Positions 32,772 through 43,833 of a stretch of 64,000 bases of DNA are shown in pieces. Below the pieces are notes generated by a model that saw nothing but the letters and a program-made list of their open reading frames with translations, ran no database searches and was not told the DNA's origin. The number at the start of each line of letters is the position of its first letter. Positions within the stretch are counted from its first letter, which is position 1. The DNA comes from Bacillus sp. ISL-37 (GTDB lineage: Bacteria > Bacillota > Bacilli > Bacillales > Cytobacillaceae). Where the stretch lies: the NCBI RefSeq assembly GCF_018613315.1, contig NZ_JAGGQL010000044.1:1-64000 (forward strand), read 5' to 3'. Position numbers and translations under genes: made by a program.

Positions 32772-35003
32772 TTAACTATGGCAGCTTTCACATTCGTCAA
32801 ACTCACTGCTTGATGTGGAGCGGACATAATATGTCGTTTTTAATCCCGACTTCCAGGCATCCATATGCAGCTCCAACAATGCTTTAGCTTTAATCGTATT
32901 TGTCACGTAAAAATTGAACGAGATAGATTGATCGATATGGCGCTGCCGGCGGGCATTCTGCCTGATGCTCCAATGCTGGTCAACGTTATAGGCTGTCTTA
33001 TAAAACCACATCGTTTCGGCTGATAGATCTGGCGCGGTCACCGGAATCTTGTAATCTTTCTTCTCCTCGGAATATTCAAGCCTGAAAATCGGGTCAATGC
33101 TCGCTGTCGAACCTGCTAAAATCGAGGTGGAAGAGTTTGGCGCTACTGCCATGAGGTACCCGTTCCGGATACCATGCTGTTTCACTTCCTCAGCGAGGTC
33201 GTTCCACTTTTCACCAATGTATTGTCTCTTCTCGAAAAACTGTCCATTACACCAATCGGAGCCTTCGAAATAAGGATATGCCCCTTTTTCTTTTGCCAGT
33301 TCGAGGCTAGCGTTAATGGTTAAAAAAGCGATATTTTCATAAAGACTATCACAATACTCGACAGCTTCTTCGCTCTCCCATTTGATTTCTTTTAGAGCCA
33401 GCAGGTGGTGCCAGCCGAATGTCCCCAGCCCGATTCCTCTGTAGTTTTTGTTCGTAATTTGAGCCTGCAGGACAGGAATCTCATTGATATCGATGACATT
33501 GTCGAGCATCCTCACCTGGATATTGATCACTCTTTCCAGGACATCATCCATCACACTTTTCGCTAAAGAGATGGAGGACAAGTTGCAGACGACGAAGTCA
33601 CCCGGTTTTTTATAGATTAAAATCTTTCCGTCCTGCACTCTTTCCTCTTCAAGGAGGGTAGGGCTCATATTCTGTGTGATTTCCGTGCAGAGGTTGCTGC
33701 AGTAAATCATCCCTTTATGGTGGTTGGCATTCAGCCTGTTAACCTGATCCCTGTAAAACATGTAAGGTGTGCCCGTTTCAAGCTGGGAAATCATGATAGA
33801 CTTAAAGATTTCAATGGCAGGAACCGTCTGATGTGACAAACCAGGATGGTTGACGCAGGCCCAATATTTTTCACGGAAGGAGCCTGCCCCTTTTTCCTCA
33901 TCGAAATAATCTTCGAGGGAAAATCCCATGACACTCCTCACTTCATGAGGGTCGAACAGATACCAGTCACCTCGTTTTTCTACTTGTTCCATAAATAAAT
34001 CGGGGATGCAAATGCCCGAAAACAAATCATGCGTCCGCTGTCGCTCATCTCCATTGTTAAGTTTTGCATCAAGAAACGGAAAGATATCTTTATGCCACAC
34101 ATCAAGATACACAGCGATTGCACCCTGGCGCTGCCCTAATTGATCAACAGAAACCGCGGTGTTATTCAGCTGCTTCATCCAGGGAATGACTCCGGAACTG
34201 ACCCCTTTAAAACCCTTGATATCACTGCCGCGGCTTCTGATTTTGCCAAGATAGACACCGATGCCGCCGCCATTTTTGCTTAGGGTGGAGATATCCGTGT
34301 TGGAATCGTAGATGCTCCTCAAATCATCAGCCACTGTATCAATAAAGCAGCTCGATAATTGGCCATAGCTTTTGCCGGCATTCGATAAAGTCGGTGTGGC
34401 GACTGTCATATATAGATTGGATAGCGCCCAATATGCCTCTTCCACTAATTCAAGCCGCTTTTCTTTCGGTTCTTCAGCCAGCAACGTCATGGCGATTATC
34501 ATGAAACGCTCCTGTGGCAGTTCGGCAAAATCGCCATTTTGGGTACGTGCCAGATACCTTTCCGCCATGGTTAAAAGTCCTATATATGTAAACAGCTTGT
34601 CTCTTTCTGGATCAATGACTTTTCCAAGGTATTCGATTTCTTCCCGGGAGTAGGACTTTAATATCCCGCCGTCATAAATGCCAATCTCTATTAAGCTATT
34701 GATCAATTCGTAGAACGAACCGTAACCAGTCTCTTTCCCGCTTTGTCTGAAGCGTGCGCTAAGCTTGTATAACTTTTTCAGATAAAATCCCGCAGCCACA
34801 TATGTCCATTCAGGCTCGTTACGGCCGATTCGTTCTACTGCGGTCAAAATCAACATGTTTTCAACCTGTTCACCAGTCATTTCTTTCACTTCGAGAGCTT
34901 GGTCCACCTTCTCTTTGAACGATTGAAAGTCCAATTCGGGGAACGAAGACTCTATTCCTGCAATCAGTTTGGCTGCATTTTCATCCTTTACCTGGATACT
35001 CAT
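32772..35003 (-). CDS. nrdA: Class I ribonucleotide reductase large subunit (alpha)
   Basis: The catalytic R1 subunit reducing ribonucleotides. The 743-residue protein has SSCFIDTV and VVCNLSSISL (the redox Cys pair), NLCTEI (Asn, catalytic Cys, Glu), the Tyr-Tyr radical path in MWFYKTAYNV and the C-terminal CESC shuttle pair. The N-terminus goes straight into the R1 domain (no ~90-residue ATP cone), so the activity-allosteric site seems to be missing. The ATG at 35003 (site TTGGAGGG) overlaps the end of the thioesterase gene by 23 bp, implying translational coupling. Confidence 0.95.
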   Translation of the reverse strand: MSIQVKDENAAKLIAGIESSFPELDFQSFKEKVDQALEVKEMTGEQVENMLILTAVERIGRNEPEWTYVAAGFYLKKLYKLSARFRQSGKETGYGSFYELINSLIEIGIYDGGILKSYSREEIEYLGKVIDPERDKLFTYIGLLTMAERYLARTQNGDFAELPQERFMIIAMTLLAEEPKEKRLELVEEAYWALSNLYMTVATPTLSNAGKSYGQLSSCFIDTVADDLRSIYDSNTDISTLSKNGGGIGVYLGKIRSRGSDIKGFKGVSSGVIPWMKQLNNTAVSVDQLGQRQGAIAVYLDVWHKDIFPFLDAKLNNGDERQRTHDLFSGICIPDLFMEQVEKRGDWYLFDPHEVRSVMGFSLEDYFDEEKGAGSFREKYWACVNHPGLSHQTVPAIEIFKSIMISQLETGTPYMFYRDQVNRLNANHHKGMIYCSNLCTEITQNMSPTLLEEERVQDGKILIYKKPGDFVVCNLSSISLAKSVMDDVLERVINIQVRMLDNVIDINEIPVLQAQITNKNYRGIGLGTFGWHHLLALKEIKWESEEAVEYCDSLYENIAFLTINASLELAKEKGAYPYFEGSDWCNGQFFEKRQYIGEKWNDLAEEVKQHGIRNGYLMAVAPNSSTSILAGSTASIDPIFRLEYSEEKKDYKIPVTAPDLSAETMWFYKTAYNVDQHWSIRQNARRQRHIDQSISFNFYVTNTIKAKALLELHMDAWKSGLKTTYYVRSTSSSEFDECESCHS

Positions 35004-35490
35004 CGATTATCCCTCCAACTTGATTACTTTTTCTCATTTCCATCCTCCGCTGTCTCCTCATATCGGCAGTGTTGAACATCTGCCGTTCTTCATCATTTTC
35101 GGGAATGACCTTCGCAACCGGCACAGGTGCACCGGTGTCATCCTTCGCGACCATCGTAAGAATTGAAGTGGTCGTCAGCGTTTTCCTGCTAGTTTTCAAG
35201 TTTTCACTTTCCACTTTCACGAACACTTCCATCGACGTCCTGCCTGTTGAAATGACGACCGCTTCGAGTGTTAAAATATCGCCAACCACAGCGGAAGACA
35301 GAAAGTTAACCGAGTCAATCGAGGCGGTGACAACAGCCTTTCTGCTATGTTTCATTGCTGCAATTGCAGCAATTTCATCAATATAGCTCAGTACAGTTCC
35401 GCCAAAAATCGTTCCAAGATGGTTTGTATCAGGAGGCAACACCAGACGGTTCTGGCATGTCCTTGATACATTTGTTGATAATCCTTCCAT
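34981..35490 (-). CDS. Acyl-CoA thioesterase, hotdog fold (YkhA/YciA-like)
   Basis: A 169-residue hotdog thioesterase. It contains LPPDTNHLGTIFGGTVLSYIDEIAAIAAMKH with the catalytic Asn/Gly/Asp pattern near residues 22-40, followed by VDSVNFLSSAVVGDILTLEAVV-type strands (here SIDSVNFLSSAVVGD) and VFVKVESE. It hydrolyses acyl-CoA esters; the preferred chain is unknown. It is the first gene of the B12-riboswitch-controlled transcript and overlaps nrdA by 23 bp, an unusual partner for ribonucleotide reductase. Confidence 0.9.
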   Translation of the reverse strand: MEGLSTNVSRTCQNRLVLPPDTNHLGTIFGGTVLSYIDEIAAIAAMKHSRKAVVTASIDSVNFLSSAVVGDILTLEAVVISTGRTSMEVFVKVESENLKTSRKTLTTTSILTMVAKDDTGAPVPVAKVIPENDEERQMFNTADMRRQRRMEMRKSNQVGGIIDEYPGKG

Positions 35491-35524
35491 TCCTGACTCC
35501 TCTCTGAAAACCTCCCTGAAAAAT

Positions 35525-35552
35525 AAGAAAAACCCATCTCGAAAGATGGGTT
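35525..35552 (-). terminator. Riboswitch-controlled terminator
   Basis: On the minus strand AACCCATCT/AGATGGGTT stem with a 4-nt loop followed by TTTCTTATTTTT. It lies between the cobalamin aptamer and the thioesterase start, so it is the expression platform. Confidence 0.88.
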
Positions 35553-35663
35553 TTAAGTAAACGTTGATGTATTAACAGCTCATATGCAGCGGCAAAAAAC
35601 AGCATGAGTCTATCAATTGATCCCCGTATACCTTCCCTATTCCCGAAGAAGATAACACGAATA

Positions 35664-35830
35664 AATATGGCAGGTCTCCTGACTTGCGCTTCACCCTACT
35701 TTAAGGCCTTCCCATCTATTTTTTAGACAGTGGTTCATCCTTATTTCGTCAGCACTTACAGTTGCGGGAACAGTTCTGGATTCTCACCAGATTCCCTATT
35801 AAGTCTTGTTCAGACACCATACTTATCGGT
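35664..35830 (-). promoter_or_regulatory. Cobalamin (B12) riboswitch aptamer
   Basis: On the minus strand the conserved blocks appear in order: GGTGTCTGAACA, GGGAATCTGGTGAGAATCC, the B12 box region GTTCCCGCAACTGTAAG, GAACCACTG, GATGGGAAGGCC and GCGCAAGTCAGGAGACCTGCC. It is followed by an intrinsic terminator, so B12 binding should shut off the thioesterase-nrdA-nrdB operon. B12 control of class I RNR is known in Streptomyces where a B12-dependent class II enzyme also exists. Confidence 0.95.
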
Positions 35831-35864
35831 AATTTCAATATTTAGTTATGAAACTATTCATCTA

Positions 35865-35880
35865 ACACAATATATCGTGT
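35865..35880. promoter_or_regulatory. NrdR box
   Basis: ACACAATATATCGTGT matches the NrdR consensus (acaCwAtATaTwGtgt) with good symmetry. It sits just downstream of the predicted -10, over the transcription start. A clear second box at 31-32 bp was not seen. Confidence 0.8.
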
Positions 35881-35889
35881 TATGAATTG

Positions 35890-35918
35890 ATAGTAAATCA
35901 TCTTGACTGCTTTTTCAA
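35890..35918 (-). promoter_or_regulatory. SigA promoter of the nrd operon
   Basis: On the minus strand TTGAAA - 17 bp - TACTAT, with predicted start near 35883, immediately before the NrdR box and about 55 nt before the riboswitch. Confidence 0.65.
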
Positions 35919-35980
35919 CTATTTAATAAATTCGTAGGACACTTCTTTTTTATACAAAAGTATACCCCTATGCTTCCTGC

Positions 35981-37219
35981 CTATTTTCCACAGCATTTTT
36001 TATGCTTCTTCCCGCTTCCGCATGAACATGGATCGTTTCGTCCCACTTTTCTCCTGGTGTTTAGATCAATTACATTTGACATAGCCTGCGGCTGACTGAA
36101 AGGGTGAACAGACATGGACTTCATATGTTTTTCCTTTTCTTTTCTCAATTCCATCGGTTTGTACCCTTTCAGTGCCCACATGCGTGTATTGTTGTAAACA
36201 TCCATGACATGTGCCGTCAGCTGCTGTACAAATTCGAAGGAAGGAAGCTCGAACATACCCTGCAAATACTCGATCAATTTCGATGGCTGGTCATTTGAAT
36301 TGATCATATAGATTAATGCTTCTGCTATTTCGTCCTTATCATCTGCTGTCAGTTCATATGATTCTGATAAGAACCGCAGGAATTTCACCATTTCGGGAGA
36401 TTTATCAATGAATCCGGGTTCACCAGCACTTAGAAGTTGCTTCTTGGTAAACGGATAGTAATCTATATCAGGTCTTGAATTATGGTCTTCTATAATATCT
36501 TCAACATTATAAATACTCTCGTCTACAATATATCCGCCGGATGAATAGGACCGAAACGTTATTAGCTGATAATAGTCACTGGCTAACCTGACTACTTGCA
36601 CATATTTTCGAATATCAACTTCGCTCTTCGTTAATGCTTCAAGCTTTTCAATCATATTTGAGGATTTGATGACACCATAATAATACATCAAACCGTGAAC
36701 CAGCCGAACCCATTCTGTATTTCGTCGGATGCTTTCCTGCAGCTTGACTTGATCAATCAGTTTAAATTGATCCATAAGTTCGACTGGCATCGCATAATGC
36801 TTTTGACCATCCATAACGACCGGAAAAACGATTCCCAGCTTCCTGAGGGAGTTAACGTTGTGATCCAGAGAGACATCTTTAATTGGCAACGAACCAGATT
36901 TCTTAATAAGATTTTTTATCAGGTTGTACATTTCCTGATCAAATGTTGATAATACCTTTTCCAGCTGCCCAGGAATCATCCGGGCAAGTTCAGCTGCGAG
37001 TTCCGCCTTTTTCAGTGCGCTCATCCCGCTTAGCTCAAGTTGCTTACGAATCTCATCCAATTCAGTTTTTGTCAGCATTGATAAAATATCGATCAGCTGG
37101 AAAGACGGATCAACCTTCTTCCAGAGCTTTTCTTCCATTTTCTCAAACTTACGATAAGATACACCTAAATCTTCCAGGGCATCAATGAGATTTGGGGTTT
37201 TTTCATCTATTTTTGGCAT
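35981..37219 (-). CDS. SEC-C zinc-motif protein, otherwise uncharacterised
   Basis: A 412-residue protein whose last 25 residues are a SEC-C motif (GRNDPCSCGSGKKHKKCCGK, ligands CxC..CC), the zinc knuckle that binds SecB or ribosomes in SecA. The N-terminal 370 residues are helical: ILSMLTKTELDEIRKQLELSGMS near residue 44 resembles a SAP/winged-helix type unit, and the rest has no recognised domain. It probably acts as a cytosolic adaptor near ribosome or Sec machinery (inference). AAGGAG lies before the ATG. It is monocistronic and sits upstream of the nrd promoter on the same strand with no clear terminator between. Confidence 0.75.
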   Translation of the reverse strand: MPKIDEKTPNLIDALEDLGVSYRKFEKMEEKLWKKVDPSFQLIDILSMLTKTELDEIRKQLELSGMSALKKAELAAELARMIPGQLEKVLSTFDQEMYNLIKNLIKKSGSLPIKDVSLDHNVNSLRKLGIVFPVVMDGQKHYAMPVELMDQFKLIDQVKLQESIRRNTEWVRLVHGLMYYYGVIKSSNMIEKLEALTKSEVDIRKYVQVVRLASDYYQLITFRSYSSGGYIVDESIYNVEDIIEDHNSRPDIDYYPFTKKQLLSAGEPGFIDKSPEMVKFLRFLSESYELTADDKDEIAEALIYMINSNDQPSKLIEYLQGMFELPSFEFVQQLTAHVMDVYNNTRMWALKGYKPMELRKEKEKHMKSMSVHPFSQPQAMSNVIDLNTRRKVGRNDPCSCGSGKKHKKCCGK

Positions 37220-37297
37220 CTTTTACTCCTTTTTATCTCGCATTCATGTTTTGTAACTATGGTTAGTGGTCTTCTGTCAAATACCTTTTTACAGAGA

Positions 37298-37326
37298 AAA
37301 AGCGCACCTCAATTGATGTGCGCTTT
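37298..37326 (-). terminator. Terminator downstream of sstT (bidirectional-looking)
   Basis: AAAAGCGCAC/GTGCGCTTTT, a perfect 10-bp stem with an AT-rich loop. It lies 250 bp past the sstT stop with the 21-bp array in between. Confidence 0.75.
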
Positions 37327-37353
37327 TATCTAATCTTAATACAATATGAATTT

Positions 37354-37370
37354 GGAAGCAAAGGGACGAA
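37354..37370. repeat. REP-like half element
   Basis: GGAAGCAAAGGGACGAA, one arm of the palindrome seen whole at 31632-31669; the other arm is missing. Confidence 0.6.
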
Positions 37371-37431
37371 CTTTTTGTAAAAGAATCACTTATGAGATTC
37401 ATAAGGTCCTTCCTGATGCCCACCAGTGGAT

Positions 37432-37535
37432 GTGGTCGATATATTCCGAAATGTGGTCGATATATCTTAAAATGTGGTCGATAAAATCAAAAATCCGCTG
37501 ATATATTTGAAAATGTGGTTGATATATTTTTATTT
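37432..37535. repeat. 21-bp tandem repeat array B (GTGGTCGATATAT)
   Basis: GTGGTCGA at 37432, 37453 and 37474, a diverged CGCTGATATAT unit, then GTGGTTGA at 37515. Sequence and unit order are almost the same as array A at 23323, including the aberrant fourth unit and the tail TTTTCGCCAATAA, so the two loci are copies. It is located just 3' of sstT. Confidence 0.88.
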
Positions 37536-37575
37536 TCGCCAATAAGTGAGAAAGAGTACCGGACATCCAGCCAAT

Positions 37576-38814
37576 TTATGATGCTTTTTTGATGTCGATC
37601 ACTTTTCCTTCATGACGCCATTTCTTGAACTCTACTGCAGCAGTGAATAAAACGTCTGTTGATGAGTTAAGGGCTGTCTCAAATGAATCCTGTAAAACAC
37701 CGATGATAAAACCTACTGCAACGACCTGCATGGCGACATCATTCGGGATGCCGAACAAGCTGGATGCGAGAGGGATCAGCAGCAGTGATCCGCCGGCAAC
37801 ACCTGAAGCACCCGCAGCACTGATGGCAGCCATAACACTTAGAAGAATGGCAGTAGGAATGTCAACTTGAATGCCAAGTGTATGAACGGCAGCGAGTGTC
37901 ATAACAGTAATCGTCACGGCGGCTCCAGCCATATTGATGGTTGCGCCTAATGGAATGGAAACAGAATAGGAATCCTTGTCCAGGCCTAAATCTTCACAAA
38001 TTTTAATATTAACAGGGATGTTTGAAGCTGAACTGCGTGTAAAGAATGCTGTAATACCACTTTCCTTCAAACATTTGAAAACAAGCGGATATGGGTTTTG
38101 CCTTATTTGAGTGTATACAATGAGCGGATTGACTACAAGAGCCACAACAAGCATGACGCCAATCAGTACGGCAAGTAGTTTTCCATAACCTAGCAAAGAG
38201 CTAAGTCCGTTTGTTGTAATCGATTCAAATACAAGTCCCATGATGCCAAGTGGAGCGAATTTTATCACCCAAGTGACGATTTTTGACATGGCATCGGATA
38301 AATTCCCAATCACTGTTTTTGTTGAATCAGACGCATTCTTCAGAGCAAGGCCAACTAAGACTGCCCAGGCTAAGATACCGATATAATTAGCATTCATAAT
38401 AGCATTAACAGGATTATCAACAATGTTAAGCAATACCGTTCTAAGAACCTCAACAATACTTCCAGGAGGCGTCAGGCCCTCAGCACCTGTTGTCAGCTTC
38501 AAACTTACCGGGAACATAAAGCTGGCAATGACCGCAATAAGTCCAGCCGCAAATGTTCCTAAAAGGTATAAAGAAATAATCGTTTTCATGTTTGTTTTCT
38601 GTCCGCGTTTATGCTGGGCAATCGCCGACATAACCAGGAATAATACCAATACAGGAGCAACCGCCTTCAAGGCACTTACGAATAAAGATCCTAAAATCGC
38701 AACCGGCTTTGCTAGTTCCGGGATGGTTAAAGCAAGAATAATACCAATTAACAAACCCGCAATGATCTGTTTCACCAGGCTTACTTGATTCCACTTCTTC
38801 AGTAAATCTTTCAT
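37576..38814 (-). CDS. sstT: Serine/threonine:Na+ symporter SstT
   Basis: A 412-residue dicarboxylate/amino acid:cation symporter (DAACS) of the SstT subgroup. It has eight helices plus two re-entrant loops: [21 protein letters not shown] carries the Ser-rich hairpin HP1 near residue 280, and [17 protein letters not shown] and [21 protein letters not shown] form TM7 and HP2. Imports Ser/Thr with sodium. ATG at 38814 was chosen because GGGGGAG lies 6 bases upstream; the frame is open from 38895. It is monocistronic. Confidence 0.92.
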   Translation of the reverse strand: MKDLLKKWNQVSLVKQIIAGLLIGIILALTIPELAKPVAILGSLFVSALKAVAPVLVLFLVMSAIAQHKRGQKTNMKTIISLYLLGTFAAGLIAVIASFMFPVSLKLTTGAEGLTPPGSIVEVLRTVLLNIVDNPVNAIMNANYIGILAWAVLVGLALKNASDSTKTVIGNLSDAMSKIVTWVIKFAPLGIMGLVFESITTNGLSSLLGYGKLLAVLIGVMLVVALVVNPLIVYTQIRQNPYPLVFKCLKESGITAFFTRSSASNIPVNIKICEDLGLDKDSYSVSIPLGATINMAGAAVTITVMTLAAVHTLGIQVDIPTAILLSVMAAISAAGASGVAGGSLLLIPLASSLFGIPNDVAMQVVAVGFIIGVLQDSFETALNSSTDVLFTAAVEFKKWRHEGKVIDIKKAS

Positions 38815-39101
38815 CGTCATCTCCCCCATAAGTAAGTTCTCTTGTTTGTGGTTTTTCAAGAAGCCAATAACCAACATTGTCCTCCTTAAAAACACAACTG
38901 TTCACGTACTATGTATTATAGATGTTGAAATATTATATTACAATATAAAGATATGAATATATGTAAAATTCCAATTATCTAAATACTCAATCATCATACC
39001 CTGAATTGAATCCAATTGTTAATAGATAATTCTTCCCAAGAATGTTCACTAGACTCAACTTATTGATGGAAGAGACTTATCCAAACAAGGTACTTCCTTT
39101 T
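38815..39101. other. Gene-free promoter region upstream of sstT
   Basis: AT-rich DNA with several TATAAT-like hexamers near 38920-38960 but no clear single promoter or operator. No gene is seen. It leads into repeat array 4. Confidence 0.4.
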
Positions 39102-39361
39102 CCCGATTGAAAATGCAGGGCTTCCCTTTTACCTAAATGAAGAAAATACACACTTTCGGGCAATGCAGGGGCTCTCCTTTTACCCAAATGAAGGAAATGG
39201 CACACTTTCGGGCAGTCCAGAGGCTCTCCTTTTACCCAAATGAAGATAATGGCACACTTTCGGGCAATGCAAAGGCTTTCCTTTTACCCAAATGGAGAAA
39301 ATGGCTTAATTTCGGGCAATCCAGAGGCTCTCCTTTTACCCAAATGAAGATAAAAAAGGGC
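39102..39361. repeat. 52-bp tandem array 4 (TTTCGGGCAATGCAGGGGC family)
   Basis: TTTCGGG recurs at 39154, 39206, 39258 and 39310, exactly 52 bp apart, with decayed flanking units near 39102 and 39362. Each unit reads CAATGCAG(G/A)GGCT..CCTTTTACCCAAATGAAG, with a weak TTTCGGG/CCCAAA pairing. The array lies directly 3' of katG, beyond its terminator. Confidence 0.9.
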
Positions 39362-39386
39362 TATTCTATCGGAAAATCCCGGGCCA

Positions 39387-39419
39387 GAAAAAATAGCAGA
39401 CCAATTCCGGTCTGCTATC
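39387..39419 (-). terminator. Terminator of katG
   Basis: ATAGCAGACC/GGTCTGCTAT, a perfect 10-bp stem with a 6-nt loop, followed on the minus strand by TTTTTT. Confidence 0.92.
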
Positions 39420-39443
39420 TCATAAACTATTTATCTAATTTTC

Positions 39444-41684
<2,241 letters not shown>

Positions 41685-41828
41685 CTAAAAATGAATGAAA
41701 CTTACATCATTAATAACTATGAAAGAGACAAGGGATTTAGTATCTATAATTGGAATCTTTGATGATTTTAAAGTTAATGGGGAGCTATTGGGGAGTCATA
41801 AAGGTAGGATTAGATGCTGGTGTTACGA

Positions 41829-41863
41829 TAAAAAATCCCTCAAACTCACAGTCTGAGGGATTT
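41829..41863 (-). terminator. Terminator of the neutral protease gene
   Basis: AAATCCCTCA/TGAGGGATTT stem with an 11-nt loop, followed on the minus strand by TTTATCG. Confidence 0.85.
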
Positions 41864-41883
41864 CAAGGTACCATTTAAATTGA

Positions 41884-43557
41884 TTAATAGATTCCGACCG
41901 CATCGAATCCAGCGTTAACGGCCGCTTCTTCCTCGCTGCCTTCACCGTAAAGATCGATTGCTGACTGGACGATTGCCTGTCTTGCATCGCTAAAATCGGA
42001 ATTCGAAGTTAAGTAAACTGTTAATGCGCGATAATAGATTTTTCCTAATTTTTCTCTTCCAAGGTCTTGAGCAATCAGGAATGCGGCATGGTTTGTAATC
42101 GATGAATTAACATGGACTCCGCCGCCGTCTACCGAAGTTGGCATATGATAGAACTCGTCCATGTGATCTGGATAGACTCCGCCATTTGTACTGTACGCCC
42201 TTCTTTGCTCGTTGCTGACAACAACACCATTTGGATTGCTTAAGCTGCGCAATACGGTTGAACCGTTAGCCTTAGCCTCCGGTGCCATAATATCCTCGCC
42301 CATTTCCCAATCGCTGTCGTCAACCAGCGCACCAAATACATCGGCAAATGATTCGTTTAGTGCCCCTGATTGATTACGATAGACCAAGTTCGCCGAATGA
42401 GAAATCACACCATGTGTCATCTCGTGAGCTGCAACATCAAGTCCAGCTGACAGGGAAATCATGAATTTTCCGTCACCATCACCATAAGTCATCCAGCGCC
42501 CATTCCAGGAAGCATTGTTGTAATTGTTTCCATAGTGAACTCTAGAAATGATTGCCATCCCATTCCCATCAAGAGAATTTCGGCCATGTTCATTCAGGAA
42601 ATAATTATAAACTTTTTCGGAATTATAGTGTGCATCTACAGCGGCGCGATCGTAATCGCTGATAAACGCTGCCGAGTTCCCCATATATACCGTATCGTTG
42701 CTGAAGCTATTATCATTTTTAGCATCATAGGTTACAATGCCCCCAAGGTTCTCATGAGAGTAATCTGCCAGCGCAAATTTTGTTCCAGCATTCGGCTCTT
42801 TTACCTGGGTAATATGCAACTCCCTGTGGTCGCCATGCACACCTTTCCCAGCACCTTTTTGCGTTTGCTCATCAGCATGCATTAAGCCATTGTACTGATC
42901 GATTACCTCTCCCGTTTTTGCATCTACAAAAACGAACCAGTTGCCAGGCTTATCTCCCATGAAGTTGACATTCACTTTATAAGCAGTGTAGTTTTTTCCA
43001 CCAAAAGGCAGGACAACAAGCTCCGAAGTAGGTTCGTAGGTCAACTCTTCTGGTGCATTGACAGAAGCCAATGCCATGCTCAAAGCTTCATCGCTGCTTA
43101 ATGACGCATTTGTGTCGACTGAATCCACGGTAATTGTCTGATTGGTTCTTCCGTTGACAGACACGACTTCATTATCCTTATTAAAATGAACTACAACTTC
43201 TGCGCCTTCAACATTTACACCATTTACAGTTTGATTAAAGCGAACGTGAGTCATACCCAGTTGATCTTTTTCAGTGCTCTTTACCTTGAGGCTTTGATCA
43301 GGATGAGGAATTCCAGTTTTGTCTTGGTTTTTCTTCAGATAATTTAACGCATTAGAAGCTGTGCTGGAAGAGAACTTCTCAGAGAATCGCTCCTTGACGA
43401 ACAAAGGAACACTTGCTTTCTCATTCCACTCCTTGAAAGCTTGTCCACTACCAGCCAGACTTGAATCAGCTGGCTGCGCGAGCACACTGCTAACCGGGAT
43501 AGAACCTACCAACATTGCCGACGACAAAACTACGGGTAAAATAAACTTCTTCTTCAA
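41884..43557 (-). CDS. Secreted neutral metalloprotease, M4 thermolysin/bacillolysin family
   Basis: A zinc endopeptidase secreted as a pre-pro-enzyme of 557 residues. The signal peptide (MKKKFILPVVLSSAMLVGS..) is cleaved near SSVLAQ; FTP and PepSY pro-domains span about residues 60-225. The mature M4 domain has the zinc motif HEMTH and the third ligand Glu in NESFADVFGALVDD, and the active-site His in GGGVHVNSSITNHA. The start is TTG at 43557, spaced about 9 bases from GGGAGGA; an ATG at 43566 abuts that site and is less likely. It is monocistronic. Confidence 0.93.
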   Translation of the reverse strand: MKKKFILPVVLSSAMLVGSIPVSSVLAQPADSSLAGSGQAFKEWNEKASVPLFVKERFSEKFSSSTASNALNYLKKNQDKTGIPHPDQSLKVKSTEKDQLGMTHVRFNQTVNGVNVEGAEVVVHFNKDNEVVSVNGRTNQTITVDSVDTNASLSSDEALSMALASVNAPEELTYEPTSELVVLPFGGKNYTAYKVNVNFMGDKPGNWFVFVDAKTGEVIDQYNGLMHADEQTQKGAGKGVHGDHRELHITQVKEPNAGTKFALADYSHENLGGIVTYDAKNDNSFSNDTVYMGNSAAFISDYDRAAVDAHYNSEKVYNYFLNEHGRNSLDGNGMAIISRVHYGNNYNNASWNGRWMTYGDGDGKFMISLSAGLDVAAHEMTHGVISHSANLVYRNQSGALNESFADVFGALVDDSDWEMGEDIMAPEAKANGSTVLRSLSNPNGVVVSNEQRRAYSTNGGVYPDHMDEFYHMPTSVDGGGVHVNSSITNHAAFLIAQDLGREKLGKIYYRALTVYLTSNSDFSDARQAIVQSAIDLYGEGSEEEAAVNAGFDAVGIY

Positions 43558-43682
43558 AAAAATCATTCCTCCCATCAATTTCCATTGGATGGGTTAATTA
43601 TATATTTCCAGAAACGAAATATCATGAATAATTAGAATTATTTGAATAAATTAAAAAACTGGCTAAAATATCCTAATCTTTA

Positions 43683-43705
43683 AAGCATGGGACGTACCCT
43701 GTGCT
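43683..43705. repeat. REP-like palindrome, degenerate
   Basis: AAGCATGGGACGTACCCTGTGCT: arms AAGCA(T)GGG and CCCTGTGCT flank ACGT. It belongs to the same family as 31632-31669. Confidence 0.65.
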
Positions 43706-43778
43706 CCTATTTCCTTATATGACACAGGCATTTTGGATTACAAATATATAGCTAGAAGGAGTTAGAACTTCCGTTCAC

Positions 43779-43812
43779 AAAAAAATAGAGGCCCCGAAAA
43801 TAGGCCTCTATC
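43779..43812 (-). terminator. Terminator of the tRNA-dihydrouridine synthase gene
   Basis: ATAGAGGCC/GGCCTCTAT, a perfect 9-bp stem, followed on the minus strand by TTTTTTTG. Confidence 0.9.
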
Positions 43813-43833
43813 TCTTATCTTCAAAAGTATATT

